Of a stretch of DNA of 64,000 nucleotides, positions 51,701 through 62,617 are shown piece by piece. Under the pieces are notes generated by a model. It had not been told where the DNA came from, did not search any database, and saw only the letters and a list, made by a program, of their open reading frames with translations. Position numbers and translations under genes: made by a program. The DNA is taken from positions 5,882,886-5,946,885 of the forward strand of contig NC_088789.1 of the NCBI RefSeq assembly GCF_949628265.1. The letters run 5' to 3'. Origin of the DNA: Cloeon dipterum. Its lineage: Eukaryota; Arthropoda; Insecta; Ephemeroptera; Baetidae. Every line of letters starts with the position of its first letter. Position 1 is the first letter of the stretch.

Positions 51701-52960
51701 AGGAGTCTAAATCTATTATAATCCACCCCTGTCCCCCTTATCTTATTCACACAAACCCTACTTAAAAATAAAAACGCTTGATTAACGCACAATTCAGTTC
51801 TAGGACCTTGCAGAGCAATGTAAGGCTGATGGAGACTGCTAGTTCACCAGCCACCAATTCCAGAGCACGATCTCAGCCATCAAAGCCATCAGCGGTGCCG
51901 TCTCCCAAGAGTAAATCACCGGAGGCAATCGCGCGGTGCCGCAACTGCAGGGCCTCATTTCCAGACGTTGTGTCCATGATGCACCACCAATATTACTGTA
52001 CAGGTCGGGACGGTTCCTTGCCGAAAGCACCTGCTGAGCCTGAAGTGAAGGTTCCTAAGAACGGCCAGTTTGTGCTGATGGACCAGGAACCTGCGTTTAA
52101 GTGCACCACGTGCAAGCTGTCCTACGAGACGGTCAGTGAATGGCAGGCGCACATTCAGGAGAATCACCTTGACGAACTTAACTGCGAGCTATGCAACACT
52201 CCATTCCAAGATGAACTAAGACTGGCTAAGCACCTAAACATGGCGCACAATGTCGGCTACCCTTGCGTTCCCTGCGGCTCCAGCTTCTCTAACAAGAAAG
52301 TATTCCTCAGACATGTTTCTCTCGAGCATAAGGTGAGTTTAATCAGAAGGGCGCAAGTGTCCTATACTATCAACTTAAAAGTTGTTCAAAACTTTGCTGA
52401 CATTTTTTCTTGAATAATGGAAATTCCTGATTAAGTAGTAAATATTTTTTTAGAAATATCCTCTGAGGAGAACTTTATCCTGCATTTTATATTTTGAATG
52501 ATATTGATAAATTTTTTCATTTTAATGCATTAGTCAATGGATATCACTAAACGGTCCTCTTCAAGCCGCAAAACGAAAATTTCTCAATGGTTAATAGAAA
52601 TTAGTTTTCTGCATGACGTTTGCTAATTTCTAAAGCTGATATCAAATATTATTTGTTTCCAGATGAATCAGAATTGGTTCAACGGAATCTCACTTGCTGA
52701 CGTGGATCAAATCATCAAAATATTTGGGGACCATGGTTTCAACAATGCAACACAGAGGCATGTTGAGTCATTATAACTTTATATACATTTTCACAGTATT
52801 GATTTGAACGTGTCATTTCAGATGCGCTCCTGCTGAAGCTGGAGGAGCGTTGAAGGATGAATCTCGGGGAATTCTGTACCAATGTGAGTTTTGCAACGAG
52901 TGCTTCACCAGCCGTCTAGAGGTCAATGATCACATAATGTATGCTCACGAAACCAATTAA
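45772..52960 (+). CDS. Large C2H2 zinc-finger protein, 8 coding exons, family unassigned
   Basis: Probable nuclear DNA- or chromatin-binding protein. Exons 45772-46401, 46481-46807, 49068-50046, 50758-51086, 51214-51530, 51798-52332, 52663-52757, 52822-52960 join in frame to 1116 aa. The start has an ideal context (GCCGCCATGG) just after a splice acceptor. Residues 1-210 are acidic with no finger. About ten classical C2H2 fingers follow with C-x2-C-x12-H-x4-H spacing, e.g. CCLKCGDKFKD...H, CPDCKDRFQVKSAF...H (split by intron 46808-49067), CTFCTNAYNRRG...H, CEWCRDRMKT...H, CVSCKETFFE...H (split by intron 50047-50757), CSICSHKEID...H, CTTCKLSYET...H, CELCNTPFQD...H, CVPCGSSFSN...H and a last one CEFCNECFTS...H before the stop; shorter variants occur near CLVCNVLCAD and CRNCRASFPD. 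A basic SPK/APKL repeat lies between fingers (about residues 440-530). Exon 7 ends at a GC donor. I do not recognise the orthologue; a MEP-1-like factor is only a guess. Confidence 0.88.
47041..48705. mobile_element. 1.66-kb inverted-repeat element in a zinc-finger gene intron
   Basis: The left arm (about 47041-47570) and right arm (about 48205-48705) are inverted, diverged copies. AGACATCTGAGC marks the outer end of both arms; inward, both contain CCAGCCGCCGA, CACTGCATTGCA, TCTGCAATTTTGCGCAT, GATGACCAAAA, TTCAGTAAAAAA/ATCAGTAAAAAA and GCGAAATATGAC in the same relative order. The 0.6-kb centre has no coding signal. It fills most of intron 46808-49067. Either a foldback element or two opposed copies of one repeat. 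Confidence 0.75.
49440..49660. repeat. In-frame degenerate 12-15 bp repeat encoding KLSPK/APKL units
   Basis: Repeats of CCTAAACTTTCT and CCTGCTCCTAAACTTTCT encode a basic Pro/Ser/Lys tract (APKLSPK, SPKRSPK) between zinc fingers of the zinc-finger gene. The +1 frame is also open through the array because of the repeat, not because it is a gene. Confidence 0.85.
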
Positions 52961-53114
52961 GAGGACAACAGAAAGATCAGTGGCTTTTGTTGTTTAAAAT
53001 AGTGGATCATCTAAGATTGATCCTTTTAATTTGACTATGGCCTTTTAATTTTCAAACGTAGCGTATTGAAGGATGCAAAATGATACAAATATTTTAGCCA
53101 ATTTGAATACATTG

Positions 53115-53120
53115 TTTATT
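53115..53120 (-). terminator. Polyadenylation signal of trp
   Basis: AATAAA on the minus strand 247 bases after the trp stop. It lies beyond the zinc-finger gene's own signal, so the two convergent transcripts would overlap by tens of bases. Confidence 0.5.
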
Positions 53121-53156
53121 ATGCAAACTGATATCATGTACACTGACCCTCATATT

Positions 53157-53162
53157 AATAAA
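53157..53162 (+). terminator. Polyadenylation signal of the zinc-finger gene
   Basis: AATAAA 197 bases after the stop codon. Confidence 0.6.
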
Positions 53163-53366
53163 AGCCATTCATCTAAAAACGAATGATGTCTGTCTTGATT
53201 TAAGATATTGCTGAGATCGTTTTCATAGGAAGCACAGTTTTGCCCATTCTGATTATCACAAACATCGCTGTGTGACGACTAGTATAGATATTGTACACTT
53301 TTTGGCACTATCGAGAATTCACAGGTTTGAATTAATAAGTGAAATATATATAAAAAGAATGACGTG

Positions 53367-56300
53367 TTACAGCCATCCAGACTTTGGCTGTCGTTTGATG
53401 GTTGCCACGCCCTCAACCTTCTGCCCTACCCTGAGACTGGCATTGTCAGGCGAGGGAGGCTCGCTCTTGCTGATTAGCTGCTCAGTGGAGCTGAAGCGGC
53501 CGCTCTGGTGCGGCATGATTGGAGTCGAGGCTGTAATTTCAAGCGAGGGCACCTGCATGACCCTTGGCTCAGGCTGCTTCTTCTGCTCTATTTGCGGCTC
53601 TGGTTGTTTCTTTGGCTCCTTTGGAGGCTCTGGCTGCATTTTCGCCTCCACTGAGGGCTGCTTGGGGGCGGCAGGTTTTGCCACCTTTGCAGGCTCCGCT
53701 GCGGGCTTGGAGACGTCAACGCGGGGAGGCGGCGGTGCCATCTTGGGCTGATCGGGCGTCGCGGCTGGAGGTGCGGGCGCTGGCGCTCTTTGCTCGAACT
53801 TCTGCGGACGCGGGATGACGATGGATGGCTCGTCCAATGGCTGCTTCTTCTTGATCACCTTTGGAGCGTCCCGAGGGGCAGCTGGAAGTGGTTCCTTGCT
53901 CTCTGTCGTTTGCTGTTTAGTCTCAGAGTGAACCTGCCGAATTCATATATTACAATATAATATGTTATTTACAACTTATTTTTTTGCTGAAACCTTAGCA
54001 ATTGCGGGGGTGTTGGTTGAAAGCTGTGCCGCGGGTGTCTGCTGCTGCTGCTGTTGCTTCAATGCGTTGGTGGCCTGGAAGATAGGTGAGTTGGTGCGGC
54101 TTTTGCTTGCTTCGTTCACTGACAGCATCCTAGGATCGATTGAATTGACTGGTGACCTTGTGTTTCCAGTTTCTTCTCGGATTTCCTGATTTGCAAAATC
54201 GTTGTATCTCCCAAATTAATTAAAATCTGAGGGCCGCACCTTTAGAAGGGTGAGAATTCCATCCCTGGTAGGATCAACCATTGGCATGGGGGAAGGAGTT
54301 GGGGAGTGGCCTCTGCGAGATGGCTTCTCCTGCAGCTTCTTGGCCTCCTCCATGGCTCTCTGCAGGTACTGCTGATTTTTGAAGGACTCTCGGTTGCACG
54401 AGCGACCGATTTGGGACCTGGCATAGTTAATAGTCAAAATACGAACTGTATGATCAAGAAAAATACGCACGACTTGCACGCCTCGCGGACAATTTCTCCC
54501 CACTTGTGAGAGCTGGACTGCAGCACCGCCAGTTTGGCCAGCCTCCTGAATTTGGCCAGCTTGTCTTCGTCTTCAGGTGGAGGTTGCATCTGGAGTTCCT
54601 CGAAAGTTTCTTCACCAGCGACCGGTGATACATGGAAGTCCTTCATTAGCCTCCTCTCCCATACCTTCATTTTTTTGCCGAGAACGACTGAAACACCAAA
54701 TGAATAATTCAAAGCACCACATAAATTAAAGGAAACCCCTACTCTTGTCCTTAGTGGCGGCGTCGGCGACATTCATGCCGTTGTTGGCCAGCGTCTCGAG
54801 AATCTCGCACTTCATGGAGGTGATCTCGGATTTGACCTCGTTGATATCGTCCTCTGTGACCGGGTTGTCGTCCTGCTTCCTCTGCATGGCAGACACGTAA
54901 CGCCAGATAAGCGCGCGCATCACGGCTGTGTAGCGGAAGTCGCGCTCCTTCTCCACTTTCTCCTTCCTCCTTGACGACATGCGCCTCGTCTTGTCCTTCT
55001 CACGCACACCCAGCAGCTTCAGGAAGTGCTTGGGCGTCGGGATAATATTAAATGGCGGTGGCAGGGTGGCGCTTTCCTCAAAGTAGCTCATCCACAGCTT
55101 CGTTCGGGCAAACTTCCACTCGACGTCAGAGTGTTCCTGCAAAGAGTCGTTTATGAATTTATTAAATAGAGGGTAACAAGAATAATAGAGGTTATTAATA
55201 AAAAAAATCAGCAAAGAGACTGACCACGATAGCGGCGTAAGAATTGGACATCATGGCGATGAGGAGGTTCAGCAATACGATCACATTGATCACCGAGTAG
55301 GAACCAAACATGAGCAGGCCCCAGAACCGTGTGTAGGTTTTGATGCCGACAAGCTCAAAGTCATCCAGTCCGACCATACCAAAGGACGCCCAAAAGAGAG
55401 ACTGGGACGACTCAAACAGACTGAAATGTCCAATTAAAAATCTTTAGCAGACTAATGGCTATGGTTTTCTTACTTTCCAAATCGGCGCCACTTCAGGCAC
55501 GAGTCTCCGTGGTTGTTCCAGTCGGGGAGGCCGCCGGGCAGGCTGTAGCAGCGCTGCTTCTCGAGATCGGCAAAATACCAGAGCAGCTGGTTGAGGCCGC
55601 AGGCGAAGGCGAAGAGGACAAGACTGTAAATGAAGAAGAACTTGACAATGTCGATGACCATGCGTCCGAGCGAGATCTGCAGCGGCCCCAGGTGCGGATT
55701 GATGGAGAACAGGTGGACGAGCTTGAGGGCGCTGAAGACATTGGCCGCCGCGCATAAACCCTCAGAGATGAGTTGCGGGTCGAAGTCGTCCCAGTGCTCG
55801 CGAGGCACGAACGCTGACGCAGGGTTCTCAGCGATCTGGTTCTGCTGCTGGTACCAGGCGACGCCTCGAAGCATCATAACGGCCACGTACAGCGAATTGC
55901 GCGTGAAGTCGATGATGTTCCACATGTTTCGTAGGTAACTGCTGATGCCCTCGCGCACGATCTCCTTGGTCTCTTCCAGTATGAAGCCAAACACGTACAT
56001 GCACACCAGCAGCTCAAGGTAAGTGGGCCCGTTTCCGCGTTGTCGCTTTAGTTCTTCCTGCAGATCCGCTTTCATGCTGTCCGTGCCCAGGTACTGCACG
56101 AACAGCACCTCTGCTCGTTGTGACACCAAAATTAACAGCACTGAAAGACAAATTTTAAGTCAGAAGTCTTTTCGTAGCAAATATTTGGAAGATTTAATGA
56201 AAGGGGGCTTTCTGGAAAATCGCGAGCAAGTTTAATATCTAAATACTTGAAAAACTAAAACCGAAAATTATTTGTTACACAATTCTCTATTTAAGAAGGC

Positions 56301-58464
56301 ACAACATTTTGTTAAAGACACAAAGGTTTTTTTTAGTATCCGATAAAAAGTGACTTCTATAATTCAGAAAACAGCAAATTTTGCCAAAAAAATGATGAAA
56401 AAGGAAAGCAGTACTTCTATAAATTTCTCGTAAAAAAGAGGCTGAAAGCTATGGTTACATGACCTTACACGAAAACTGCTAATGGCAAACTATTATCAAT
56501 TATATTTCTAATAAAAAATTTCATATACAATTTTTTTGTTAGCCTATGAATTTTGATAGCGTGTGTTTTTTTAAACACATGATGCACATGAATTCTATTT
56601 TTTTTAACTTACTCAAGAAGAACAAGTATGAAGAAGCGTGGATCAAGAACTTCATGAACGGTTTTCGAACAAATTTGCCAGTTTTGCAGTTGGGGGCCAG
56701 AATGTAGAGCATGCAATAGTAGGGGAAGAGGATTGCCACCTTGATTATCTCAAATAGCTTTTGAGTTGGTTGGAGGCGCCTGAAACCTGGCACGCCTTCG
56801 TACCAGATGGCGGCAAGAAGTTGCTGGATATTCGGGTGAGCCACAAACTGCACCAAAAATTCAATCAAGGGTTTGCGTGAAATGATGACGCGGGTATCTA
56901 ACCGTCTTCTGCTTGTAGTTGATGGCTTGCTCGAGCCTCGCCAGTTTCATGTGCTCGCCGTCCTCGTAGGGCACCTCGCTCTCAGGGTCATGGTTCAGTA
57001 TAATGGCCAACTCGCGTGAGCCTCTTGTATGGGATAGCAGGTTCACTGCGAATTTCTGGCACTGTCTCCTAAGCTCCTGCAAATTCCCCAAAATTTAGTT
57101 TCCTCCATTGCTGGATCAGTTGTCGGTGGCTCACCAGGTACTCGCCCTTGCACTCCTGCTCGGTGAAGGCCAGGTTGCGCAGCTCCCAGGATAGCTCAAA
57201 CGCGGTGAGGATGGGGTCGTTAGACGACAGGGCGATCAGGGACGGGCTGGCCAGTGCCCTGTAAGCGTTCACCCTGGCAAGCGAGTGGCGCAGGGAGTCC
57301 TCCTTGGTCGAGTTCATACACTCATCGCAGCCACACCTTTCGAAATTCATTCATATTATTTAAATGTCCAAAATTGTCGCAAATTTTGTTAGTACTTGAT
57401 GTCGTGAGGCATCGGCAGCGTGGCGCCTCGGTCCAGCAAGATCTTGATGATTTCAAAGTTGTCCTTGTGGGCGGCAAGGGTGAGCGGCGTTATGTCTGGA
57501 GGGAAAGTGGCAATGACTGGGTCCACCATCTCCCAACTCTGAATGGGAAAAATTTTCAAATAAGCTTTATAATTATACGAAATATAACAATTAAAAGTAT
57601 GTACAGCAAATTTATTATTGCAAATAACTAAACCTGTCTGTACCATTTTCAATTTAAAAATTAAAATTCATTTTATTTTCAGATAAATAATAATTTACGT
57701 GAGGTTCTCCCTCCTTGTGGATAAGCTCCTCGTGCTGCAGTAGTAGCTCGACAGCCTCGACAAACTCGGCCTCGATAGCGTGCAACAGGGCGTCCTTAGT
57801 GGCAACCCCCATTACGATCAGCAGTTCGACCATGTCAAGGTTTTCGTTGTCAATGGCCATATGCAGAGCACCACGACCCAGCGAGTCCAAGCAGTCGATG
57901 TTGATGTGCTTTTTCTGGTAGGCCTTCTGCAGGGCGCGCCGGACGTTCGAGCAATCGCCTCGCTCCACGGACAGCAGGTACCGCTTCTCATCCAGTGTGA
58001 GCGGCTTAGGAAGCTTCGGCATCGCGATCGGTGGCATTTTCCGAGGGCCCATTCCTGCCTGATCCGAAAATTGAGAAATTTATTTTAACTTGTGTTTACA
58101 GGAATATTTATTTTCATATTTCATTGATGTGAAATTTTACTTGAAGACCACTTTAAAGGTTTGCAAAATGAGAAGCACAAAAGATAAAATTTGTGTTTTG
58201 ATTATAATTTTGAAGAAAATATATTTAGGAAGGATAAACTTTTTGAACCAATCAAAGGCTATGAGTGACTGCTAGAAAGAAAATTGCTAACAAAAAGCCG
58301 AAAAAATGTTTTTGTTCTCTAAGCCAATTAAAATTTAAAGCAATAAAGGGATAGAAGAAAAATTACAATTATAAGCAACTAGAATAGATGCTGCTTATGA
58401 GTATTGCCAATTATAAGTAATTTACCCTTTCCAGGTCGACAGATTTCTTTTTTATATCTGCCAT
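53367..58464 (-). CDS. trp: TRP-type (TRPC-like) cation channel, most likely trp, 13 coding exons
   Basis: A plasma-membrane cation channel of the insect TRP/TRPL/TRPgamma group; TRP carries the Ca-rich light response in rhabdomeres. Exons in coding order: 58426-58464, 57699-58058, 57396-57538, 57135-57336, 56903-57076, 56613-56847, 55474-56140, 55225-55420, 54743-55136, 54471-54687, 54240-54417, 53994-54185, 53367-53933; all phases agree, 1187 aa. Residues about 35-180 are ankyrin repeats ([28 protein letters not shown]), then a CGCDEC cysteine site and [18 protein letters not shown]. Membrane helices span about 330-670, with pore segment [10 protein letters not shown] and TRP box [16 protein letters not shown]. 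The tail is Pro/Lys-rich and ends KSGWL, a PDZ-type end as in fly TRP. The ankyrin part also resembles TRPgamma, so that is the alternative. The start has a strong context (CAACCATGG). Confidence 0.88.
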
Positions 58465-58554
58465 GGTTGAGGGCTTTCTCTGGTCTCCCGGCAGATCTGC
58501 AAAAAGAACGACGCGCTCGACCAATAAGTATAATTATTATTGGTTTACGCGAGA

Positions 58555-58639
58555 TGTGTGGTGCGAAGCCCCGCAAGGGCTGCGTGCAGGCAGGCTGCAA
58601 TCCCATTACAAACCTGCGTCACGTTCGGGGCTTCACCAC
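58555..58639. repeat. GC-rich imperfect hairpin in the predicted trp 5' UTR intron
   Basis: GTGGTGCGAAGCCCCG near 58558-58573 pairs with CGGGGCTTCACCAC at 58626-58639 (14 bp with a 2-base bulge), and inner GCAGG/CCTGC segments extend the fold. It stands out from AT-rich flanks. There is no tRNA A or B box, so I did not call an RNA gene. Confidence 0.45.
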
Positions 58640-59280
58640 GCGAGACACGTTCTAACAAGTGTCACGCTTGACAGGCGACAAGATTAATTCGTAATAAATT
58701 TTGGGGTACGTGTATATTAATTCGTGAGGTTGCACGTAACACAAGCTAAAAATAATCTATTTTTGTACTGATTATAGTCTACGCTTTATGTAATAGAACA
58801 GGTTATCACGTAACAGAAGCCAAAAAGAGAATTTTTGTAATGTTCTTAATACGGTTTATTTTGATTGACAATTAATAATAAATAACTGCTATCAAGTAGT
58901 CTCACAAAAAATACTGTGTCATAATCACTTGAACCAACACAGGTTAAACAACATTAATAAAACGCTCACGTCTCACTGCACAAAAATCACAAAAGATCGA
59001 AGCCGGAAATAAAACTTAATAAGAGGTGTTTCACACCAATTAACCTTTGGTATGCAAACTTAAAAACACGAAAAAGACGTGAGAAAATTTCCGTCAAGAG
59101 GCACGAGTGTGTGTATATAAAATGGAATTAAGTCGAGTTTGTTTACCCTGAGCAGAGGCTAGGCAAAGAGCAGGGTGGTGTGTTCAGGTTGCATACCAAG
59201 TTTCAGGCAGTCGGCTTGAAACCCTCCACAGTGCTAAAGAAGAGAGAGAAAAATACTCGGAATGTTGCTACGGTACTTAC

Positions 59281-59312
59281 AGTGCACCGGGCACAAGAGA
59301 AAGAGACAGATT
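59281..59312 (-). other. Predicted noncoding first exon of trp
   Basis: Minus-strand segment between the predicted start site and the donor GTAAGTAC at 59280. With the second exon beginning at 58496 it implies a 784-bp 5' UTR intron that contains a GC-rich hairpin. Confidence 0.35.
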
Positions 59313-59343
59313 GAGTCGGCGGCGCGCTAACTAGCCTTTTAAA
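59309..59343 (-). promoter_or_regulatory. Predicted TATA-initiator promoter of trp
   Basis: On the minus strand, TTTAAAAGG begins at 59343 and an initiator-like TCAATC has its A at 59312, a TATA-to-start spacing of 31 bases, the normal distance. From 59312 the transcript would run 32 nt to a strong donor CACT/GTAAGTAC (exon end 59281) and splice to the acceptor TTTTTGCAG before 58496, just upstream of the ATG. The geometry is consistent throughout but is a prediction from motifs only. It lies about 180 bp from the GALNT10-like stop codon. Confidence 0.45.
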
Positions 59344-59521
59344 GAGGATCACGACCGCACTTGCCTGGCTTTTCGCCGATGACACGTGAGGACCTTTCTC
59401 GCATTTTTTTCATATTGTGCGTACATATGTATCAGAGGGCGCCTGCTTTTATAAATAAATATATACAAATTCCCGCTACGCGCGCGCATCACAGACAGTT
59501 TTAATGTGACCGACGCACAAG

Positions 59522-62500
59522 CTACTTCGGGCCGGCGTTGTCCCAGTTGGCCAGCGCCTTCAGGTCCGGCTTTTCGAATTCCCACTTTTGCGTCTCCACG
59601 CCATCTTCGCAGCCCGTCACAAACAACTCATGCGTGACGCGGTCGCAGTCCAGGCACAGACGGTTGCCCCCGTGAACCAATTGCTTCTTCTCCTGCATGG
59701 CAAGAAGTCAGTTTTTTTTTTAAATTTATCAACCATGAAATATAAGAATATAAACTGAATTTTTTGACAAAACAAGAACAACTTTTGAGCAAACAGGGCA
59801 GAATCATCTTAAAATTATGCTTTCATTTAAAGAAAAATTATGTGTTCACAAATAACAATTTCCTTGTTGAATAGGTCAGTTCAAGGAAACCAAAGCAGTA
59901 CGAACATAATCGTAATGCATGCATGCATGCATAAGAACAAAAGCATGTACTTACAGGATAATAGCGCCAGAATTGATTGCCTTGCATACCGTGGCAGCCC
60001 CACAGTTTCACTGGAGATCTTTTTTCTGAGGCTGAAGGCACATCCCAGCACATCGACCTCCCCTTGGGTCTCACATCTTTGTGCCAAGAGAGCACAAACT
60101 CCTAGAACACAGCAAAGCCATCGTTAAATCTTAAATTTCCAACTATATGTTTGAAAATGCTCAGCAGTTTTCTATTTTAAAATTGTAGCACAGTAATAAT
60201 TTTATTTACCTGCTCAGAGTTGCCAGATTGTCCACACTTGTCTAGAGTGACTGTCTCGTCCTTGTTGTGGTGCTTGGTATCAACGCAGTAGTCTGGGATA
60301 GCCAAGCTTCGGATTTTACCTGAGGCGAAATCAGGTGGTTCAATAGGTGGATACTTGAGCGGTAAGTCAAAGGCCACTTCAGTCATGAACCACTTGAAGG
60401 GCTTGCAGTTCAGTCTTTTGCGCACGGCTAACTGATCGGTCAGATCGCCGGGGTCGATCTTGCGGTACTGCGGCCGCCTCTTCAGCAAATACTCTTTGTA
60501 CTCGTCCATCCACACTGTGGCCACTCGCATATAGTTCTGAAATTTATTCCAAATCAGCTATTGTTTGCCTTTCGATGATAAAAGATGGAGATAGAACCCA
60601 AACAAATAATTTGCTTTCATTATGACAATGCTAAAGAATTATTATCTTGGAAGGAAAAAGTGGGTCAAAACACATTTTTTCCTGCAGTTTTTCAACCTGA
60701 GTGATATCTTGTAAATTAATTTCCATGCAATTACTCAGTTTACTACATAATATTTCAAAGCTAATAAATTTATTTCCTTTAATCTACCTTGCCAACAAAA
60801 TCAGTTCCACTGTGTGGGTTGGGGAATGGTGCAAACTTGCGGTAAACGTGTCCAATCCTGGAGCATGGAGCGTCAACCATTTGCCCGCCACACTGCCAAA
60901 TCTTGAAAGATAGCTCATACTGCTCTCCTCCCCAGATCATGAGTCCTGGATCGTAGCCACCCAGCTCCCAAAAGAAGCGGGCGCTGATCGCGAACAGCCC
61001 TCCCGCCATCACTGGACTCCTGCAATGGTTGCATATTTTATTATATTCCTAAAGTGTGAGCTTGGACCTAGTACTTGAAAGGTTCTGTCGGATTTTTAAG
61101 ATCCTCAGGCAACAAAGGCAGCCGCTTGTAGAAAAACTCCCAGTCAAACGCTCCACGAGCCCCCTCATCCTGGGCGCGGTACTGGAATGTGTCAAAGTCG
61201 AGCACATCGATGAACGGACACACGCAGGTTTTGTAGTCCAATGCAATGGGGTCTAACAAGAAAATAAAATACGTAAAATACAAAACGTCTTGTATCTCAC
61301 TGGTCTGATTGAAATTGTGTAAATGCAACACGTTTGAGGAATGTGATTTAAAATTAGTCCTAACAACATGTTAAAAGCAAAAAACCATTAAAAATGCAAA
61401 TAAGGAAGAATATGACTTTGAAGGTCTTTAAATAAATATAGCTTGTTTGAACTAATACTTAATCGATATTGGCTTTTATACTAAGACGCCTAATTTAAGG
61501 AAGAATAATAGAAGGCATTATCTTGACTTAAAAATAAACAACGTATTTAATTTAGATAATAACGTAATTACCATTTTCCTTCGCATTAAAAAACATTTCA
61601 TTATATCTTTCCGTATTAAATATATGATTTTAAAGATCTTAAACGTGCCAGAATAAAGTATCTAAATTTGCACTTACCTAGCAAAGGGGGCAGCCAGTTC
61701 ACATTACACTCTGTGTGCGAGTCTAGGAAGACCAAAACCTCTCCTTTGGCCTCACGGGCGCCGGCAAGACGAGCCAGAATCAAACCAGATCTTTCTGGCA
61801 GTCGGAGAACCTTGACGCGGGGCAAATGCTTGTCGATGTAATCCTCCAAAGGTTTTCGTAGGATGTCTGATCAGATAAAATTAAAAAAATTAAAACCCGA
61901 GTCAGTGTTAAAATTTTCAATTTAACCCTTGTTGCTGAAGTCGTCGACCAGAATCACTTCCCGGACTAACCCTGGCGGAGCTCTGTAGATGGCCGACATG
62001 GCCGTCCTGAGGAGGGTGGACAGGTGCTCGTTGTGGAAGGGAACGACGACGGACACGTCAGGCAGATGGGCCAAGTATTTTTTAGTCTTGCAGCCAGGAT
62101 GTCTTATGTCTGGTAAAGACCGATTTAAGGACATCTTGTCACTGGCCAGCGCGTTGAAGCCATTCACCTTGTACAGCTCCTCCTTCTCGTGCTCATCCTC
62201 TGGCTTCAGGACAACGGACTGGCCTTGCTCGCCAGGTCCTGTACGAGTTCATTGTTTATGGTTAGATTTATGATAAAATTTACAAGAGTTTCTCACCTTT
62301 TCTGAGGCTATCTGCTTTAATTTGAGCATGGTCGTGCCAGTCAATCCGCCCACTCTTGGGCCTGCCCATCTCAGTTACAGAGTTTTCAAGATGCGCCCCT
62401 GCTTCCTTGGTGACGGCAAACACCTGTAAATACTCGATTATGGCAAATTAAAAATTTTAATCAGTTTGAATGCAACCTTTAGGGGGTCGCTCGGCAAGGA

Positions 62501-62617
62501 CTGAGATCGAAGGTCCTCCGCAGGTCCCAGCAGCCTCAGGGTGATCATGGTGGATACGACGGCCAAAAGGGCCACAAGGAGCAGTTTGACAAAGGTCCGC
62601 ACGTTCCTCCGCATCAT
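59522..62617 (-). CDS. GALNT10: Polypeptide N-acetylgalactosaminyltransferase, GALNT10-like, 9 exons
   Basis: Golgi type II membrane glycosyltransferase that transfers GalNAc from UDP-GalNAc to Ser/Thr, starting mucin-type O-glycans. Exons in coding order: 62477-62617, 62297-62423, 61927-62238, 61678-61866, 61075-61252, 60788-61019, 60210-60536, 59955-60101, 59522-59692; they join in frame to 607 aa (human GALNT10 about 603). Residues about 10-30 are the signal anchor. The catalytic domain shows [10 protein letters not shown], the DxH metal motif as DSH in [10 protein letters not shown] (near 242), [11 protein letters not shown] and [13 protein letters not shown] (near 345), GHVYRKF. The C-terminal ricin-type lectin domain (about 460-600) has QFW and QKW motifs. 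WGGEQYE rather than WGGENxE and the [12 protein letters not shown] region match the GALNT10 subgroup. The first of two adjacent ATGs was taken; an in-frame stop lies upstream. Confidence 0.93.
59915..59932. repeat. (ATGC)4.5 palindromic microsatellite
   Basis: ATGCATGCATGCATGCAT in a GALNT10-like intron; the run is its own reverse complement. Confidence 0.9.

Noticed and set aside
53272-53751. 159-codon plus-strand ORF (Gly/Cys/Ser-rich)
   Set aside because: Antisense shadow of the Pro/Lys-rich trp last exon.
55455-55757. Overlapping ORFs on both strands around 55.5-55.8 kb
   Set aside because: Shadows of the large trp exon 55474-56140.
58555-58645. Possible tRNA in the GC-rich hairpin
   Set aside because: No GGTTCGA-type B box or cloverleaf arms on either strand.
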